Part shown: one piece after another, positions 47,645 to 57,119 of the stretch | How the letters are laid out: each line of letters starts with the position of its first letter | Numbering within the stretch: the first letter of the stretch is position 1 | Source: Forficula auricularia | Taxonomy: Eukaryota > Arthropoda > Insecta > Dermaptera > Forficulidae | DNA length: 64,000 bases | Assembly: GCA_024734495.1 (NCBI GenBank) | Contig: JALMQS010000894.1 | Location: 190,889 to 254,888, forward strand | Reading direction: 5' to 3' | The notes under the pieces: generated by a model | The model's input: the letters and a program-made list of their open reading frames with translations, nothing else | What the model was told of the DNA's origin: nothing | The model's database searches: none | Made by a program: the position numbers and the translations under genes

Positions 47645-47810
47645 CTGAACCTCGGTTGGCTGAGTGGCTAGGTCTTGACTACGAATCAACAAGCTCGGGT
47701 TCAAGTCCAGTCCACCGCAAAAACTGAACCGGCTTTATTAACCAATAAACGCATACTTTTACAAATATACATATGAACTCTCATACATATAAAAATATAC
47801 AAAATTCTTC
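47645..47810 (+). mobile_element. tRNA-derived SINE
   Basis: A box GGTTGGCTGAGTGGCTAGG (from about 47654) and B box GGGTTCAAGTCC (47698-47709), followed by CCACCGCAAAAACTGAACCG and the GAACCGGCTTTATTAACC body. The head resembles a tRNA of the Leu/Ser type but lacks paired acceptor ends. Confidence 0.75.
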
Positions 47811-49974
47811 ACTTTGGGATCTGGTTAACTAGGCGTTGTTCACGACCAATACCAAAAAATAATGTTTTGGTTCCTACTTAAAAAAAGTCTTCCTAACTTT
47901 TTTCGTTTTCTTATCCATTTTATTTTATTTATTAGGATTGTTACTTAGTTTAAAAAAAATCTCTTTTTCTCTAGAGATCGATAATATATTTAAAACTTTC
48001 CGATCTCTAAACCAGACTGGCTAGGGAGCGACGAAAGGGTCGATTTAAAACGACCACGAGACTTCTTATGTTCCAAACGGCGGATAAAGTGCAGCACAAG
48101 TGGGACAAGTTAATTAAGAACATACGAGGAGGACGGGTGGCGTAACACACGAAGGGGGTGCCGTAACAACGAGGTGTTGAGGTTTTTATTAAATCTCGCA
48201 GCTCCTGCTGCTAATGGCCGCTGAGTGGATCGAAGACCTGTGTGCAGGTGAAGTAGCATGGACGTGTAATTAAAATTATACAACCACCCTCGAACCCTCA
48301 ACTTCTGAAAACACTGAACAAAGATATCATTAATGTTGGGGGAGGGCAAAAAATGAAAATTTATTGAAAGGTCAAACGTTAAACCAAACTTTGTTAATTA
48401 AGATATTAAAAAAGTTCGACAGTGAAATCCACTCCATTTACAGTTTCTTTTAATCATTTTTTTTATGAATGAATATCATTTTTTTTTCAATGAAACAATA
48501 TAAAGTTTCTTAATATCTTTTTAATGGGCCGCCTATATATACTATATATATACTCATATACATACTAATATCAGATTACAAGTTATGGATTTTTTATTAG
48601 TGTTGATATGATGAAGTATCGATTGAATATAAATGCTATTAAATTTCCTATAAATTCCTGATCTCTCTCCGTTTGCTGTCATAATTACACAATGTAAAAA
48701 GATTATTATATTGCCATTAGCTTTAGGGCCAGGTAATCGATACGAAAATGTATCCAGGTAGATGTACGGTGCACATCAAGAAGTTTGGTCTTTAAACAAA
48801 AAACAAAAAACTGCTATACAGACCATAATGACTTACAATTACCATAAAAGAAACCAACATTAAAATTAAATTAAAACAAAAACCTACTTACTAAAATTAT
48901 AATAAAAGAAGAGAATATAAATAATTAAAATTAATTACATATAAAAGTTCAAATTGACGAGATACTTAATATTTCTAAAGAAATTCACAAGAGATTGTCA
49001 TCTACTAAATTCAAGTTATTATGAAATTTTCTGAAATGTCAAAAGAGTTGTGTTTCACTTCCTTGAGAATTTAACCCGAGTGGCAAAAAGCAGTCAGAAC
49101 TTTTTTGGAAAATGTTTTTTTATTAAACAATAATTATAATAATACATTAATTTACACTGTAATTCCAAAAAAATGGGATTTGTAGTAAGGAAAAAGTTCT
49201 ACATTGCTCTGGAAGTGACGTTCGCCGATATGTCGAATCAGTATTTTATTTATATTAGGATTTCAGGAAATATAATCTTCTATTAAACGTAAAATGTCAT
49301 GGGTTTGTAGTATTTATCTGGGAAAACGTTCAGGAAAAATCTAGTTTTTAATTTGATTTTAGGAGAGGACTTTAGGAGGGGGGGGGGAGGTGGAGATCGG
49401 TGTGGAAGGGGCTTAATAGAATGGTTTGTATTTTTTTACTATAACTTACATTATGATATTTACAGACTTATAATTATTAATATATTGTATTAGTATTTGT
49501 AGTATTTTTCAAAAGTTTAGACGCTTTTGTTTTCTAATAGACATCGAGCTACCAGTATTTTTAACATTTACTGTCTCTTTCCTGTCCTTATCGGAAATTG
49601 CTTTGTTGAACCGTCAAAATCTGGAAGGATCTTGGCTGTCCAGGTGTGTGTGATAAACGATTATTTTATCGTTTCTTCTTCTGAGTGGTAAATATAATTG
49701 ATATAAATCAGGGCTAATGGCTAGCTACCCTGTGAAGTGCACCCAACTATATATGACTAAAAAATATAATTCGAATTCAGTAGGTGACAATCTCGAATGA
49801 ATTTTCCTTAAAATTTTAAGTCTGCTGCTTTGAGGAATTTGAACTTTTGTATTCATTTAAGGAATAGTCATTTGTTTATTGAATTTTGAAAGAAAAAAAA
49901 TTAAAATTCGAAAGACACCAATTTCTTTTTAAATTATTTATATGGTATATATGGGTGTGGCTATGTATTTAATT
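47811..49974. other. No gene recognised; GC-richer island at 48.0-48.35 kb
   Basis: The segment 48000-48350 is visibly richer in G and C than the flanks (GGAGCGACGAAAGGGTCG, GGAGGACGGGTGGCG, GCTCCTGCTGCTAATGGCCG). It has no recognised repeat end or coding domain; the 79-codon minus-strand frame across it has no family resemblance. It might be unique regulatory or exon sequence. A G9 run lies near 49380. Confidence 0.4.
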
Positions 49975-50057
49975 AAATTGAAAGTTTTTGCCGAGAGTAG
50001 CAGAATTTTTATATATTATAAAAGAGTATGTCTTCTGCTGGAATTATAAATTTTATT

Positions 50058-50094
50058 TATTTATAACGAGACTATAGTTTCGAGGGCTTGCAAA
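50058..50094 (-). ncRNA. Half hammerhead, family B
   Basis: Minus strand GCCCTC-GAAA-CTATAG-TC-TCGTTATAA: stem II 3' arm, box 2, stem III, cleavage site and stem I 3' strand are exact, but the element breaks off at stem II, so box 1 is missing. It cannot fold alone. Confidence 0.65.
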
Positions 50095-50460
50095 TAAAAA
50101 CATCTGGTTCCACAAAACATGCCGCTCCGAGAACCTCATTCCAAGATATATACAAATAAAAACCAACATCAAATCCAGAACATCTTCATGAGTCATTGCT
50201 GAAGCCAAGAAGAGATGGGTAAGTCATGAATTGAACCATTTATACTCTGTTAGAAATACATTTAAACTGTACTTATATCATATTCACACGCGATTATTTT
50301 AAAAATAGCTGCTAAAATATAAACTTCACGAACGCCACCTACAGTCAAAATAATAAAACAAGTATAAATGTCAATTCTTAACTTGCCCACCCTGTGTAAT
50401 TTCTTAACCTAACCACATGAAAGATGTTAACCTTTCATTCATAAATTAATTCCTGTGAAT

Positions 50461-50518
50461 ACATTGTAATAGACTGATGAAGAGGGCAAAGCCCTCGAAA
50501 CTATAGTCTCGTTATAAA
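50461..50518 (+). ncRNA. Hammerhead-like ribozyme, family B, core intact
   Basis: Order on the + strand: stem I 5' strand TTGTAATAGA, box 1 CTGATGA (50474-50480), one extra A, stem II GAGGGC-AAA-GCCCTC (50482-50496), box 2 GAAA (50497-50500), stem III CTATAG (50501-50506), cleavage site TC ending at 50508 (GTC), and stem I 3' strand TCGTTATAA. Stem I pairs AG/TC next to the core, then a 2x1 internal loop, then AATGTAAT-type bases with TTATAA. All hammerhead core bases (C3, U4, G5, A6, G8, A9, G12, A13, A14, the A15.1-U16.1 pair and C17) are present. The deviation is the extra base between A9 and stem II. Such motifs in Penelope-like terminal repeats are thought to process element RNA. Confidence 0.75.
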
Positions 50519-50585
50519 TAAATAAAATTTATAATTCCAGCAGAAGACATACTCTTTTATTGTCTCCTTCAATATGTATTTAATG

Positions 50586-53400
50586 TTAGAATCAAATAAA
50601 GATATCAATTTTTGGGTGAAATATATGTAAATATCTCAGATGGGTCCACCTTAATTATTTTGTCAAAATGTCTTTGAGTATGTGCATTTCTGTACGTTTT
50701 AGCTCCTAAACAAATGCAAGTATCATAACAAAATTTTATATTTAGATATTATATATTGAGAAAAGCTGATTAAGTTTTGGTTGAGATCTGACCATAAAAT
50801 AGAGGGAGGGGGGAATTAAAAATTTGAACTCTTTCTCCGATTTGGAGCAAATTTTGTGCAGTTAGCAATTAAGGTCTTAGGGAACTATCAATACAAAAAT
50901 CAACTTCTTGAAATAGCCTGGGAGGGGGAGGGGGGAGTTTATGGTAAAGTCATAAGATGGCCAAATCATTTTTTTTTTAATTAAATTTAATGTTATTCTA
51001 TGGAGACCCTAAATGAAGTAAAAATTTAAAAAAATCAATTTTTTAAGATTAGAAATACTCTCTTGTTTCTTTAATAATTGTATTTAATTCGATACATACC
51101 TATGTACGTATTATCATAATAATATTAATATGTTAATATAATACCTAATTAATATATAATTATACAGTAAGTAATTATATAATATTTCCATGGTCTTAAC
51201 TAAAAAAAAAAATATCACTGGTAATTAAAAATTATTTTTCATTTAATCTATTGAATAATATTTATTTATAATTATAAATAATTATGATAAACATCCCTGA
51301 TCGGAACAAGAGCTTCGACTTTAATTTGAATGTTGAAATCCCTCATGATTGTAAAAATGTTAATTTTTCATTTAATTGCTTTTCATTTTCCATATTTAAT
51401 CTATTTATAATCACTGTGATTAACTTTTACATTTTACCCTCTCCCTGCTCCGCCACTTTACTTGATAAAATTGAACTGAAATATATATGTGAAATATTAT
51501 TATTTATTCTTCGCTCACATGACTTTTAGTTATCACGACCCCAGTATAAAAAAGTCAAAATAGACCTTATTAGTGTCGCTACAATGTCCGTCTGTCCGCC
51601 TTCAAGACCTGTGCAGCTTGTAAACTAAATAAGTTATATGTGTATTCATTTTCAAGCACATTAAAATTATTTTGGGAAGGGTCGAATTTTAAGGTAGTTC
51701 TTCGAAACTTGGAATATTAGTCATTAAAAGCATAATACACACACTGTTAAAATTTGAAGACGATTTACCACACCAAACATGAAATAATTGCGATTAAAAA
51801 TGATTTTTTTTTGCATATAAGGAAAGCGTTGGGAAATGATCATTATTTTATTTTTTTTCATTGAAGGACTTTCACCATCTTGATGAAAAACTAATATTTG
51901 TTAAAATAATATATTCGGAGTAACTTAAAAAAAAAAATTGAAATTATTTACCACGTAGTTTTGATAAAAGAAATAAAAAAAACATATTTGGACGATTGTT
52001 TTTAGTAGAGGGGATAAAATATCAATGGCTTGGAAATGATCCATTCATAAATAGAATATAGTAGTGTAAAAAGTACAGTCACGTTAAAAAACATAACCTA
52101 AAATTTTAACACCGTTCATATTTATAGAGTGGTTACGAGGCTAAAACTTTTTGTGTGGATTGTCGCAAAAGAACCTCCTTAAGTGGCGTCAAAAATAAAA
52201 ATAAAATATTTTTTTATCAGTGTGTGTGATATTAAGATCTCTCTAAGTAGATGAAAATTGTTTTATTTTTCGAAAAATTCCGAAAATCCAAAAAACGCCC
52301 TACATTAAGCAGTACTTTATGCTTGCTCACTTAAATCAAATATTGCTGTATTTCTTATAAATTATGCTTAGAATAAGTTTCAAATTTAATTGCTTTAGAA
52401 CTAACTCACTGTTGTTCAAATCCAAGAAGAGTATGTGCACAAAGACACAAACAATAATGCATTTTTTGGAGTCCACAAATCCGTATTTAATTAAATTCGA
52501 TTCCTATATTTTAAGTGAAAGGAAATTTTACTACTTGTATAATATTTATAACAGCTCAAGAAAAGAAGTGATATCAATACTTAACTTTTTATTTATTTTA
52601 ATTTATTTCAAATAAAAATTCAACTTTTTTTTATTTTAATATTATTTATGTAAATTCTTTTTCCCATACTAGGTTCGTTATAGGCAGGTACTTATAAAAT
52701 TTTCACTGGAGGTAAAACCCACAATATCTATTTATCTTTTCTTAAAGTCCCATCAGAATATATATATATATATATACTTACACAACTTTAGCCCTTAATT
52801 CTGAAGTTGTTTCCAAGTGCTTCAAAAGTCATTTTACCATGAGCGAACACACATGCTTATCAAAGCGAGGCTGTAAATGTTGAGTCATGTCAAAATGACT
52901 TTTAAACCACTTGAAAGCAACTCCTGAGCTTAGCCTTTATTCACATTAGCATTTTTTAAAGAGATTTATTCGATAATCTGTTCTTTTTGTTATTATTTTA
53001 TGTTAGTTTAATTATTTGAAAAAAAAAATCTCACTACATAAGCTCTTTTTCAAAATTCAAAAAACGATTCATTAATAACTTTTTACCATCTTTATTAGTT
53101 CTATAAATATTTATTAATAAACTAATGTTTAATTCTGTAGTAGGACTAGATTAAAAAAGACAACAGGTTATCCGTTTTGTAGTACTATATAAATTAATAT
53201 GTCATCAAATATATTATATTTTGACTTTCATATATATAATAATAAATATTGATTTACTATCTTAAGACAAAGATATCACTAAGTAACGAAATACAAAACT
53301 ATTTTTTTAATTAATCACTCTCTGACAATTTTAATTGATTTCTTGTCAACTTTAACTACTTGTTGATTACTATCACTTTCTGTGATAGACTAGTTCTTCA
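50586..53400. other. No gene recognised; repeat alpha copy at 50.64-50.94 kb
   Basis: 50640-50940 is a + copy of dispersed repeat alpha (TTTTGTCAAAATGTCT, GTACGTTTTAGCTCC, AAGGTCTTAGGGAACTATC). A TATGGTAAAGTCATAAGATGG end of repeat gamma follows at about 50940. Near 51560-51625 GACCTTATTAGTGTCGCTAC and ATGTCCGTCTGTCCGCC form another interspersed-repeat landmark. (TA)n runs occur near 52758. Open frames at 51.3 and 52.4 kb are low-complexity. Confidence 0.45.
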
Positions 53401-53411
53401 TTTCCATTGCT

Positions 53412-53429
53412 TTTTTATTCTGTTTTTAG
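53412..53429 (+). promoter_or_regulatory. Candidate splice acceptor of a 5' UTR intron
   Basis: The pyrimidine-rich TTTTATTCTGTTTTTAG ends 33 bp before the start codon of the candidate gene. It would join an upstream non-coding exon, which could not be located. In-frame TAA at 53457-53459 means no coding sequence lies between this site and the ATG. Confidence 0.45.
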
Positions 53430-53462
53430 ATAATCTGAAGTTCCGAGTACGAGGCTTAAAAA

Positions 53463-53670
53463 ATGAATAAGAACCTGAATCTAGCGATTGCTCAAGTGTT
53501 CGATGCTATCGCCCAGTTGGGCAATCCTGAGGGAAGTCTGCTCTCTGAAATTGAGTCCTACCTGTTGGGCAGATACGAAGCTTGCTATCCTGATCGACTC
53601 GTTCTCCAAAAGCAAATCGTCAAAGTGGTTACTTCAGCTATACAGCAACATGTACTTGAAGTTTATCATG
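53463..53670 (+). CDS. Candidate gene, exon 1 (winged-helix/H15-like)
   Basis: ATG at 53463 (context TTAAAAAATGAAT, preceded in frame by a stop) opens 69 codons plus one base, ending at the donor G|GTAAGAA (53671). The translation, MNKNLNLAIAQVFDAIAQLG then SLLSEIESYLLGRYE and QIVKVVTSAIQQHVLEVYH, has balanced amino acid use unlike the low-complexity frames nearby. It resembles by eye the linker-histone (H15) or winged-helix pattern: a first helix ending in an AI.L turn, a GS.L..I..YL second helix, then a helix of K..V..A....VL. That would suggest DNA or chromatin binding, but key basic residues are sparse and the match is weak. Exon phase 1 fits exon 2 exactly. Alternative: an unrelated helical domain. 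Confidence 0.6.
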
Positions 53671-55261
53671 GTAAGAAAAATGATTTCCCTAGTTAAACAA
53701 CACTTACTAGCTACCTATGTAAAAATGTAATCATTTTAAATATTCGTATTTTTTAATTGTTCAAAAATTATCTATAGAAATATTTAACTTCAAATTTTAG
53801 AAAATTTAACAATATCGTGTGTTCTTAAAATTAAAATTTTTAATATCCTCGGCTTAGAGTGTAAAGCTGCTAACTCCATTTTTTATCAAATATGACATAT
53901 TAATAACGTTAGAAAGAAAAAGAGATGCAGCATCGTCCAAGTAAAACTGCAACTTAAAATTATAATCGTAAGTTGTACGAAAAAATGTGAAAAATATTTT
54001 TTTCCATAACAACAATATTAAATTTTGTTTGTTATTTCTCTCCCCTGTAAAATCTCCTTGTTGTGAGTTAGCAGGTTTACTCTCTAAGGCAACGATATCT
54101 AAATATTTGAATTCCTATTTTTTTATTTAAAAAATATTAAAAATAAAATAGCTATAACCGAACCAGCATCAATTACGTAACATTAGAGCTCTCTTCAGAT
54201 AATATTTTGGTAAAGATAAGCGGGGGTGATTCGGAAAAAATAAAGTTTACCATAATATGTGTCCTACTGATCGGAATCCTTTGTAAATCTAGAACAATCT
54301 CGAAAGTCTCTTTACCAGTATTTAGGGTTTGATTTAGGTAGGTACCCTAAAATCCAGGCACCGGTAAAATGGGTGTCTAATTCCTTAATGGTTAGAAGCA
54401 CTTCAGGCTAAGCAACCTTTTGAGAAAATTTATGACTTTATCTCATCCGAATAAATTGATTAAAAAAAAAAAAAAAAAATGGAAAGTGTGGAAATGTTTT
54501 TAAGATGGACAAGTGAATTTTAAGAGAGCTAGGTTCAGTTAACTTACTATCCGAAAATAATAAAACAACGTTATTAACGTCAATAAAAACATGAAAAGCA
54601 AAATAACGTATTCAACACGACCAAACCTCTGATAACTACACTTACTTAGAAAAAAACCCTACAAATGTGCCGTAAACCTCCCAGCAACAACAGTGTTGCA
54701 AACAATCTCAGATTTGTGGTTCTTCTTATCGTTCTTATTTATTAATCTGATTGCTTGATTCAAAACTATATTTCGAGTTCTTAGAAAATGCTTAAAGTCC
54801 GCCTCTCTCCACAGATTTGAGCCTTATTCGAGAATGGGGCGGATTTGGCCCTTATTGTGGGTGAGAAGCTGATCAGGCTTAAAAAAGATTGACCTGAATA
54901 AGAAGCGAGCCTTCTTTGTGGAATTATTTATTTATTTATTTAATTTAATAAACATTCTCTTTCAAAATGGAAAATGACAGAGCTAGATTAGTTTAGGCGT
55001 TTTTATATACATGTATTTGCTAGTTTTTCCAGAGTATATAAATTGAAAGAGAATACATTCTCTCGTTGAAAAATATCTTATATTTTAATTTAAATGTCTT
55101 TTTATATTCTTTTTCCATTCCAAAAGATTTATTGTTTTTCCTTCTTTCTTATTCATTTAATTAAATTTGAACAGTTCGCTGATGTTTTGTTAAGAATTTT
55201 CTATATAGAAAGCAATAAATCTGTCATGATAAATTGTAAATTGAACGTTTGGGTTGTTTAG
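53671..55261 (+). other. Intron 1 of the candidate gene
   Basis: Bounded by GTAAGAA and TTGTTTAG. It contains an A17 run at about 54463-54479, a decayed CR1-like fragment (54807-54925) and otherwise AT-rich DNA. Confidence 0.45.
54807..54925 (-). pseudogene. CR1-like fragment, post-RT region
   Basis: The minus-strand translation KKARFLFRSIFFKPDQLLTH, NKGQIRPILE, a stop, GSNLWREA matches the KIGFLFRSKRFYKPPQLLTI and QIRPCLEYGSHLW segments of the 3 kb copy with a nonsense change at the conserved Y. The fragment is cut at both ends and lacks the 3' tail, so it was broken after insertion. Confidence 0.8.
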
Positions 55262-55413
55262 GGAGAGTGAAACTCTCGTTGCAACACCATGTGCCTATTG
55301 GCTCGCGGCAACTCGAAAACAACCGGGTAAACAACAGTCAATTTTTGAGGGACACCAATGTCCCAAACGAGAGAGATCATCAGAGTGACAGGGAGCTGAG
55401 ACAAGTACTCAAG
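55262..55413 (+). CDS. Candidate gene, exon 2
   Basis: The acceptor TTGGGTTGTTTAG ends at 55261, and the frame continues from exon 1 in phase 1: G, RVKLSLQHHVPIGSRQLEN, NRVNNSQFLRDTNVPNERD, HQSDRELRQVLK, with no stop. The donor AAG|GTATTT at 55414 is mediocre but leaves phase 0, which matches exon 3. If the donor is not used, the frame stays open for another 47 codons (VFIKKYPKFEEVLIALMG ... FWWVEFPIALFHYNM) to TAA at 55555-55557. That extension is longer than expected by chance in AT-rich DNA, so an alternative last exon is possible. The segment is polar and looks like a linker, with no domain recognised. Confidence 0.55.
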
Positions 55414-55557
55414 GTATTTATAAAAAAATATCCAAAATTCGAAGAAGTATTGATTGCTCTTATGGGAGAGCAGAATTTGTTTTCCCGAGATAACTTTCTG
55501 GCACCAGATTTCTGGTGGGTTGAATTCCCTATTGCCCTATTCCATTATAATATGTAA
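55414..55557 (+). CDS. Alternative exon 2 read-through and C-terminus
   Basis: This is continuation of exon 2 in frame past the GTATTT donor to a stop at 55555-55557. The residues are balanced and include FIKKYPKFEEVLIALMGEQ and FSRDNFLAPDFWWVEFP, giving a 167-residue product in place of the 159-residue spliced form. Only one of the two may be real. An AATAAA-like signal is not evident immediately downstream. Confidence 0.35.
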   Translation, partial: VFIKKYPKFEEVLIALMGEQNLFSRDNFLAPDFWWVEFPIALFHYNM

Positions 55558-55679
55558 TTATTAATTCTATATACTGTTAATCTTATTAGAATAATTGATA
55601 CGTCAACGAGAATTATTTTGACCGCGCTGATTTGAAAAATATATTAAAATATAAAACTGTTTAATTGAAAAGTTTTTGT

Positions 55680-55782
55680 TTTGCCGAGAGTAGCAGAGTT
55701 GTTGATTCATAAAGAGAAACAAAGAGATTGTCCTCTGCTTGATCATCAAGCAGAGGACAACCTCTTTGTTTCTCTTTGTGAT
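55680..55782. mobile_element. Family A arms fused into a tight palindrome
   Basis: After GCCGAGAGTAGCAGAGTTG the left arm (to 55743) and right arm (55745-55782) of the family A element face each other across a single base: CTCTGCTTGAT-C-ATCAAGCAGAG. The ribozyme-bearing middle of about 155 bp, present at 13.65-13.80 kb, is absent. Deletion of the core or a snap-back copying event would produce this. Confidence 0.85.
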
Positions 55783-56002
55783 ATAAAACTGTGTCAAGTT
55801 TCATTCCAATCGTAAATTTGAAAAATGAGATCTAAAATAAATTCAATAGTTTTTGCTTGATATATTTGAATAGCTATTTTTCCACATTTATGGGGGGTTT
55901 TTTTTGAAAAAAAAAGAATATTTTTTTTTTAATTTTTTGTATATTTAATATTAAAAATCTTAATAAGATTGGAGTAATTTTTGGAGACGGACAAGTGAAG
56001 TT

Positions 56003-56133
56003 TGATGCGTACAAAGCTTACTTGATGTATTGTTAATCGTTCTATTGTTTATATTTATATTTATATGTTGATATTGTTGTTAAATAAATTTTTTTTAATG
56101 AGATTACGAGTTCTTAATTAAAATGATCGTAAT
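56003..56133 (+). repeat. 5' LTR
   Basis: 131 bp beginning TGATGCGTACAAAGC and ending ATGATCGTAAT. It contains a TATTTATATTTATATG stretch that may act as a TATA region and an AATAAA at 56083-56088 for polyadenylation. It differs from the 3' LTR at one position in the T-run after AATAAA (T here, G at the other end). The terminus is not the usual CA. Confidence 0.92.
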
Positions 56134-56135
56134 AT

Positions 56136-56150
56136 TGGCGCCCGAACAAT
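56136..56150 (+). promoter_or_regulatory. Primer binding site, Lys-tRNA type
   Basis: TGGCGCCCGAACA begins two bases after the 5' LTR. It is complementary to a tRNA 3' end with CCA and matches the well-known Lys-tRNA primer sites of many LTR elements over 13 bases. The next bases (ATGTG) diverge from the vertebrate lentiviral version, which is expected for another host's tRNA. Confidence 0.85.
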
Positions 56151-56156
56151 GTGAAA

Positions 56157-57119
56157 ATGATAAAAAGACCTAGTGGACCACTGGCGAAGAGGAATAAGAA
56201 AAATGATTTTTCGAATATGGAAATAACGAGGGAGGAGATATCGAAGATCAAGGATGATATAAAAAAAGGTGAGCATAGAGTAATGGATTTGGGAGAGGAG
56301 GTGAATAAATTAAAAAATAATTTTGAAGAAATAATAAAAAAATTAAAGGATGATTTGGAAGAGGAAAGAAACAAGAGGATAGAGTTGGAAGAAATAATAA
56401 AAAGGAAGGAAAATTCGGAAAAGGGAAGTGATTTCGAGATTAATAGGAATATTCAATTAGCAGACGTGGGAAAATTCCTTCCGGTGTTTAGAGCTCTCCC
56501 AGAGGAAGATCCGAAGTTATTTTTAAAAAAGGTCGAAAATACTCTATTAAAATATAAAGTACCGGAATATGTTTGGCTCATGGTGGTTTCGGATCAGTTG
56601 TTAGATAAGGCCAAGACATGGTGGCGGGTGGTCAATCAATTTCCAGCGTTGGATTGGAAAGATTTTAAAATGAAATTTCTCCGAGAATACGATAGTTTAA
56701 TCGTAGTCTCAAAGTTAAAGGTTATGTTTTATGAGGAGAAACAGAGAGGGGACGAACCTATAAGGTTATTTATTGAGAATAAGATGGCTTTATATAAGAG
56801 AGTTTTTCCGGACGAAGATGCTGGTTCAATCCTTCAAGTTTTAGTGGAGATGATTACTCCACGTGTTAGATCGTCCATTAGGGGAATGAAATTCACTGAT
56901 ATTGAAGGGTTTATGCAGACGGTAGAAGAAATAGAAAGGGATTTAAAGGATATGGATAAAGAAGAGAAGACAAGTCCCACTCAGGATAGAAGTTGCATTC
57001 AGGATAGACGTTTTTGTGGATTCTGTAGGCGGGAAGGACATGGGGAAGACACTTGCTTCAAGAAGGGAAACGAGTGGAGGGGCAAGGAAAAAGGGAGTTC
57101 CTTGTCCAAAAAGCAGTAG
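56157..57119 (+). CDS. Gag-like protein with zinc knuckle
   Basis: ATG 56157 to TAG 57117-57119, 320 residues. The next upstream ATG, at about 56149, stops at once, so 56157 is the natural start. Residues about 20-95 are charged and heptad-like (EEVNKLKNNFEEIIKKLKDD), a coiled coil. Residues about 100-260 match the retrotransposon Gag/capsid pattern (FLPVFRALPEEDPKLFLKKV, then AKTWWRVVN, WKDFKMKFLREY, RLFIENKMALYKRVFP). A CCHC knuckle C-X2-C-X4-H-X4-C lies at residues 287-300 (CGFCRREGHGEDTC), and the last 20 residues are basic. Such proteins assemble particles around the element RNA. The frame is intact, so expression is plausible. No protease follows to mature it. Confidence 0.9.
   Translation: MIKRPSGPLAKRNKKNDFSNMEITREEISKIKDDIKKGEHRVMDLGEEVNKLKNNFEEIIKKLKDDLEEERNKRIELEEIIKRKENSEKGSDFEINRNIQLADVGKFLPVFRALPEEDPKLFLKKVENTLLKYKVPEYVWLMVVSDQLLDKAKTWWRVVNQFPALDWKDFKMKFLREYDSLIVVSKLKVMFYEEKQRGDEPIRLFIENKMALYKRVFPDEDAGSILQVLVEMITPRVRSSIRGMKFTDIEGFMQTVEEIERDLKDMDKEEKTSPTQDRSCIQDRRFCGFCRREGHGEDTCFKKGNEWRGKEKGSSLSKKQ

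Larger units (their letters stand above)
49978..50582. mobile_element. Family B element with inverted terminal repeats (Penelope-like remnant)
   Basis: Left terminal block 49978-50094 (TTTTTGCCGAGAGTAGCAGA, GTATGTCTTCTGCTGG, ATAACGAGACTATAG) and right block 50458-50582 are inverted copies. Between them lies about 360 bp whose + strand can be read as SENLIPRYIQIKTNIKSRTS, a stop, then AEAKKRWVSHELNHLYSVRN, vaguely like the N-terminal region of Penelope-type proteins. No reverse transcriptase or GIY-YIG domain remains. The inverted arrangement of terminal blocks is known for Penelope-like elements. Confidence 0.6.

Noticed and set aside
47654..47715. tRNA gene
   Set aside because: Same reasoning: tRNA-like head of a SINE with a repeat body and no paired acceptor ends.
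53488..53730. Second + strand frame overlapping exon 1
   Set aside because: Less plausible composition, runs through the GTAAGA donor, and has no phase-consistent partner exon.
55708..55782. Possible transcription terminator or microRNA precursor hairpin
   Set aside because: The arms are those of the dispersed family A element; a one-base loop is unsuitable for a microRNA precursor.
56114..56374. 86-codon minus-strand frame rich in S and F
   Set aside because: Antisense of the Gag coiled-coil coding region.
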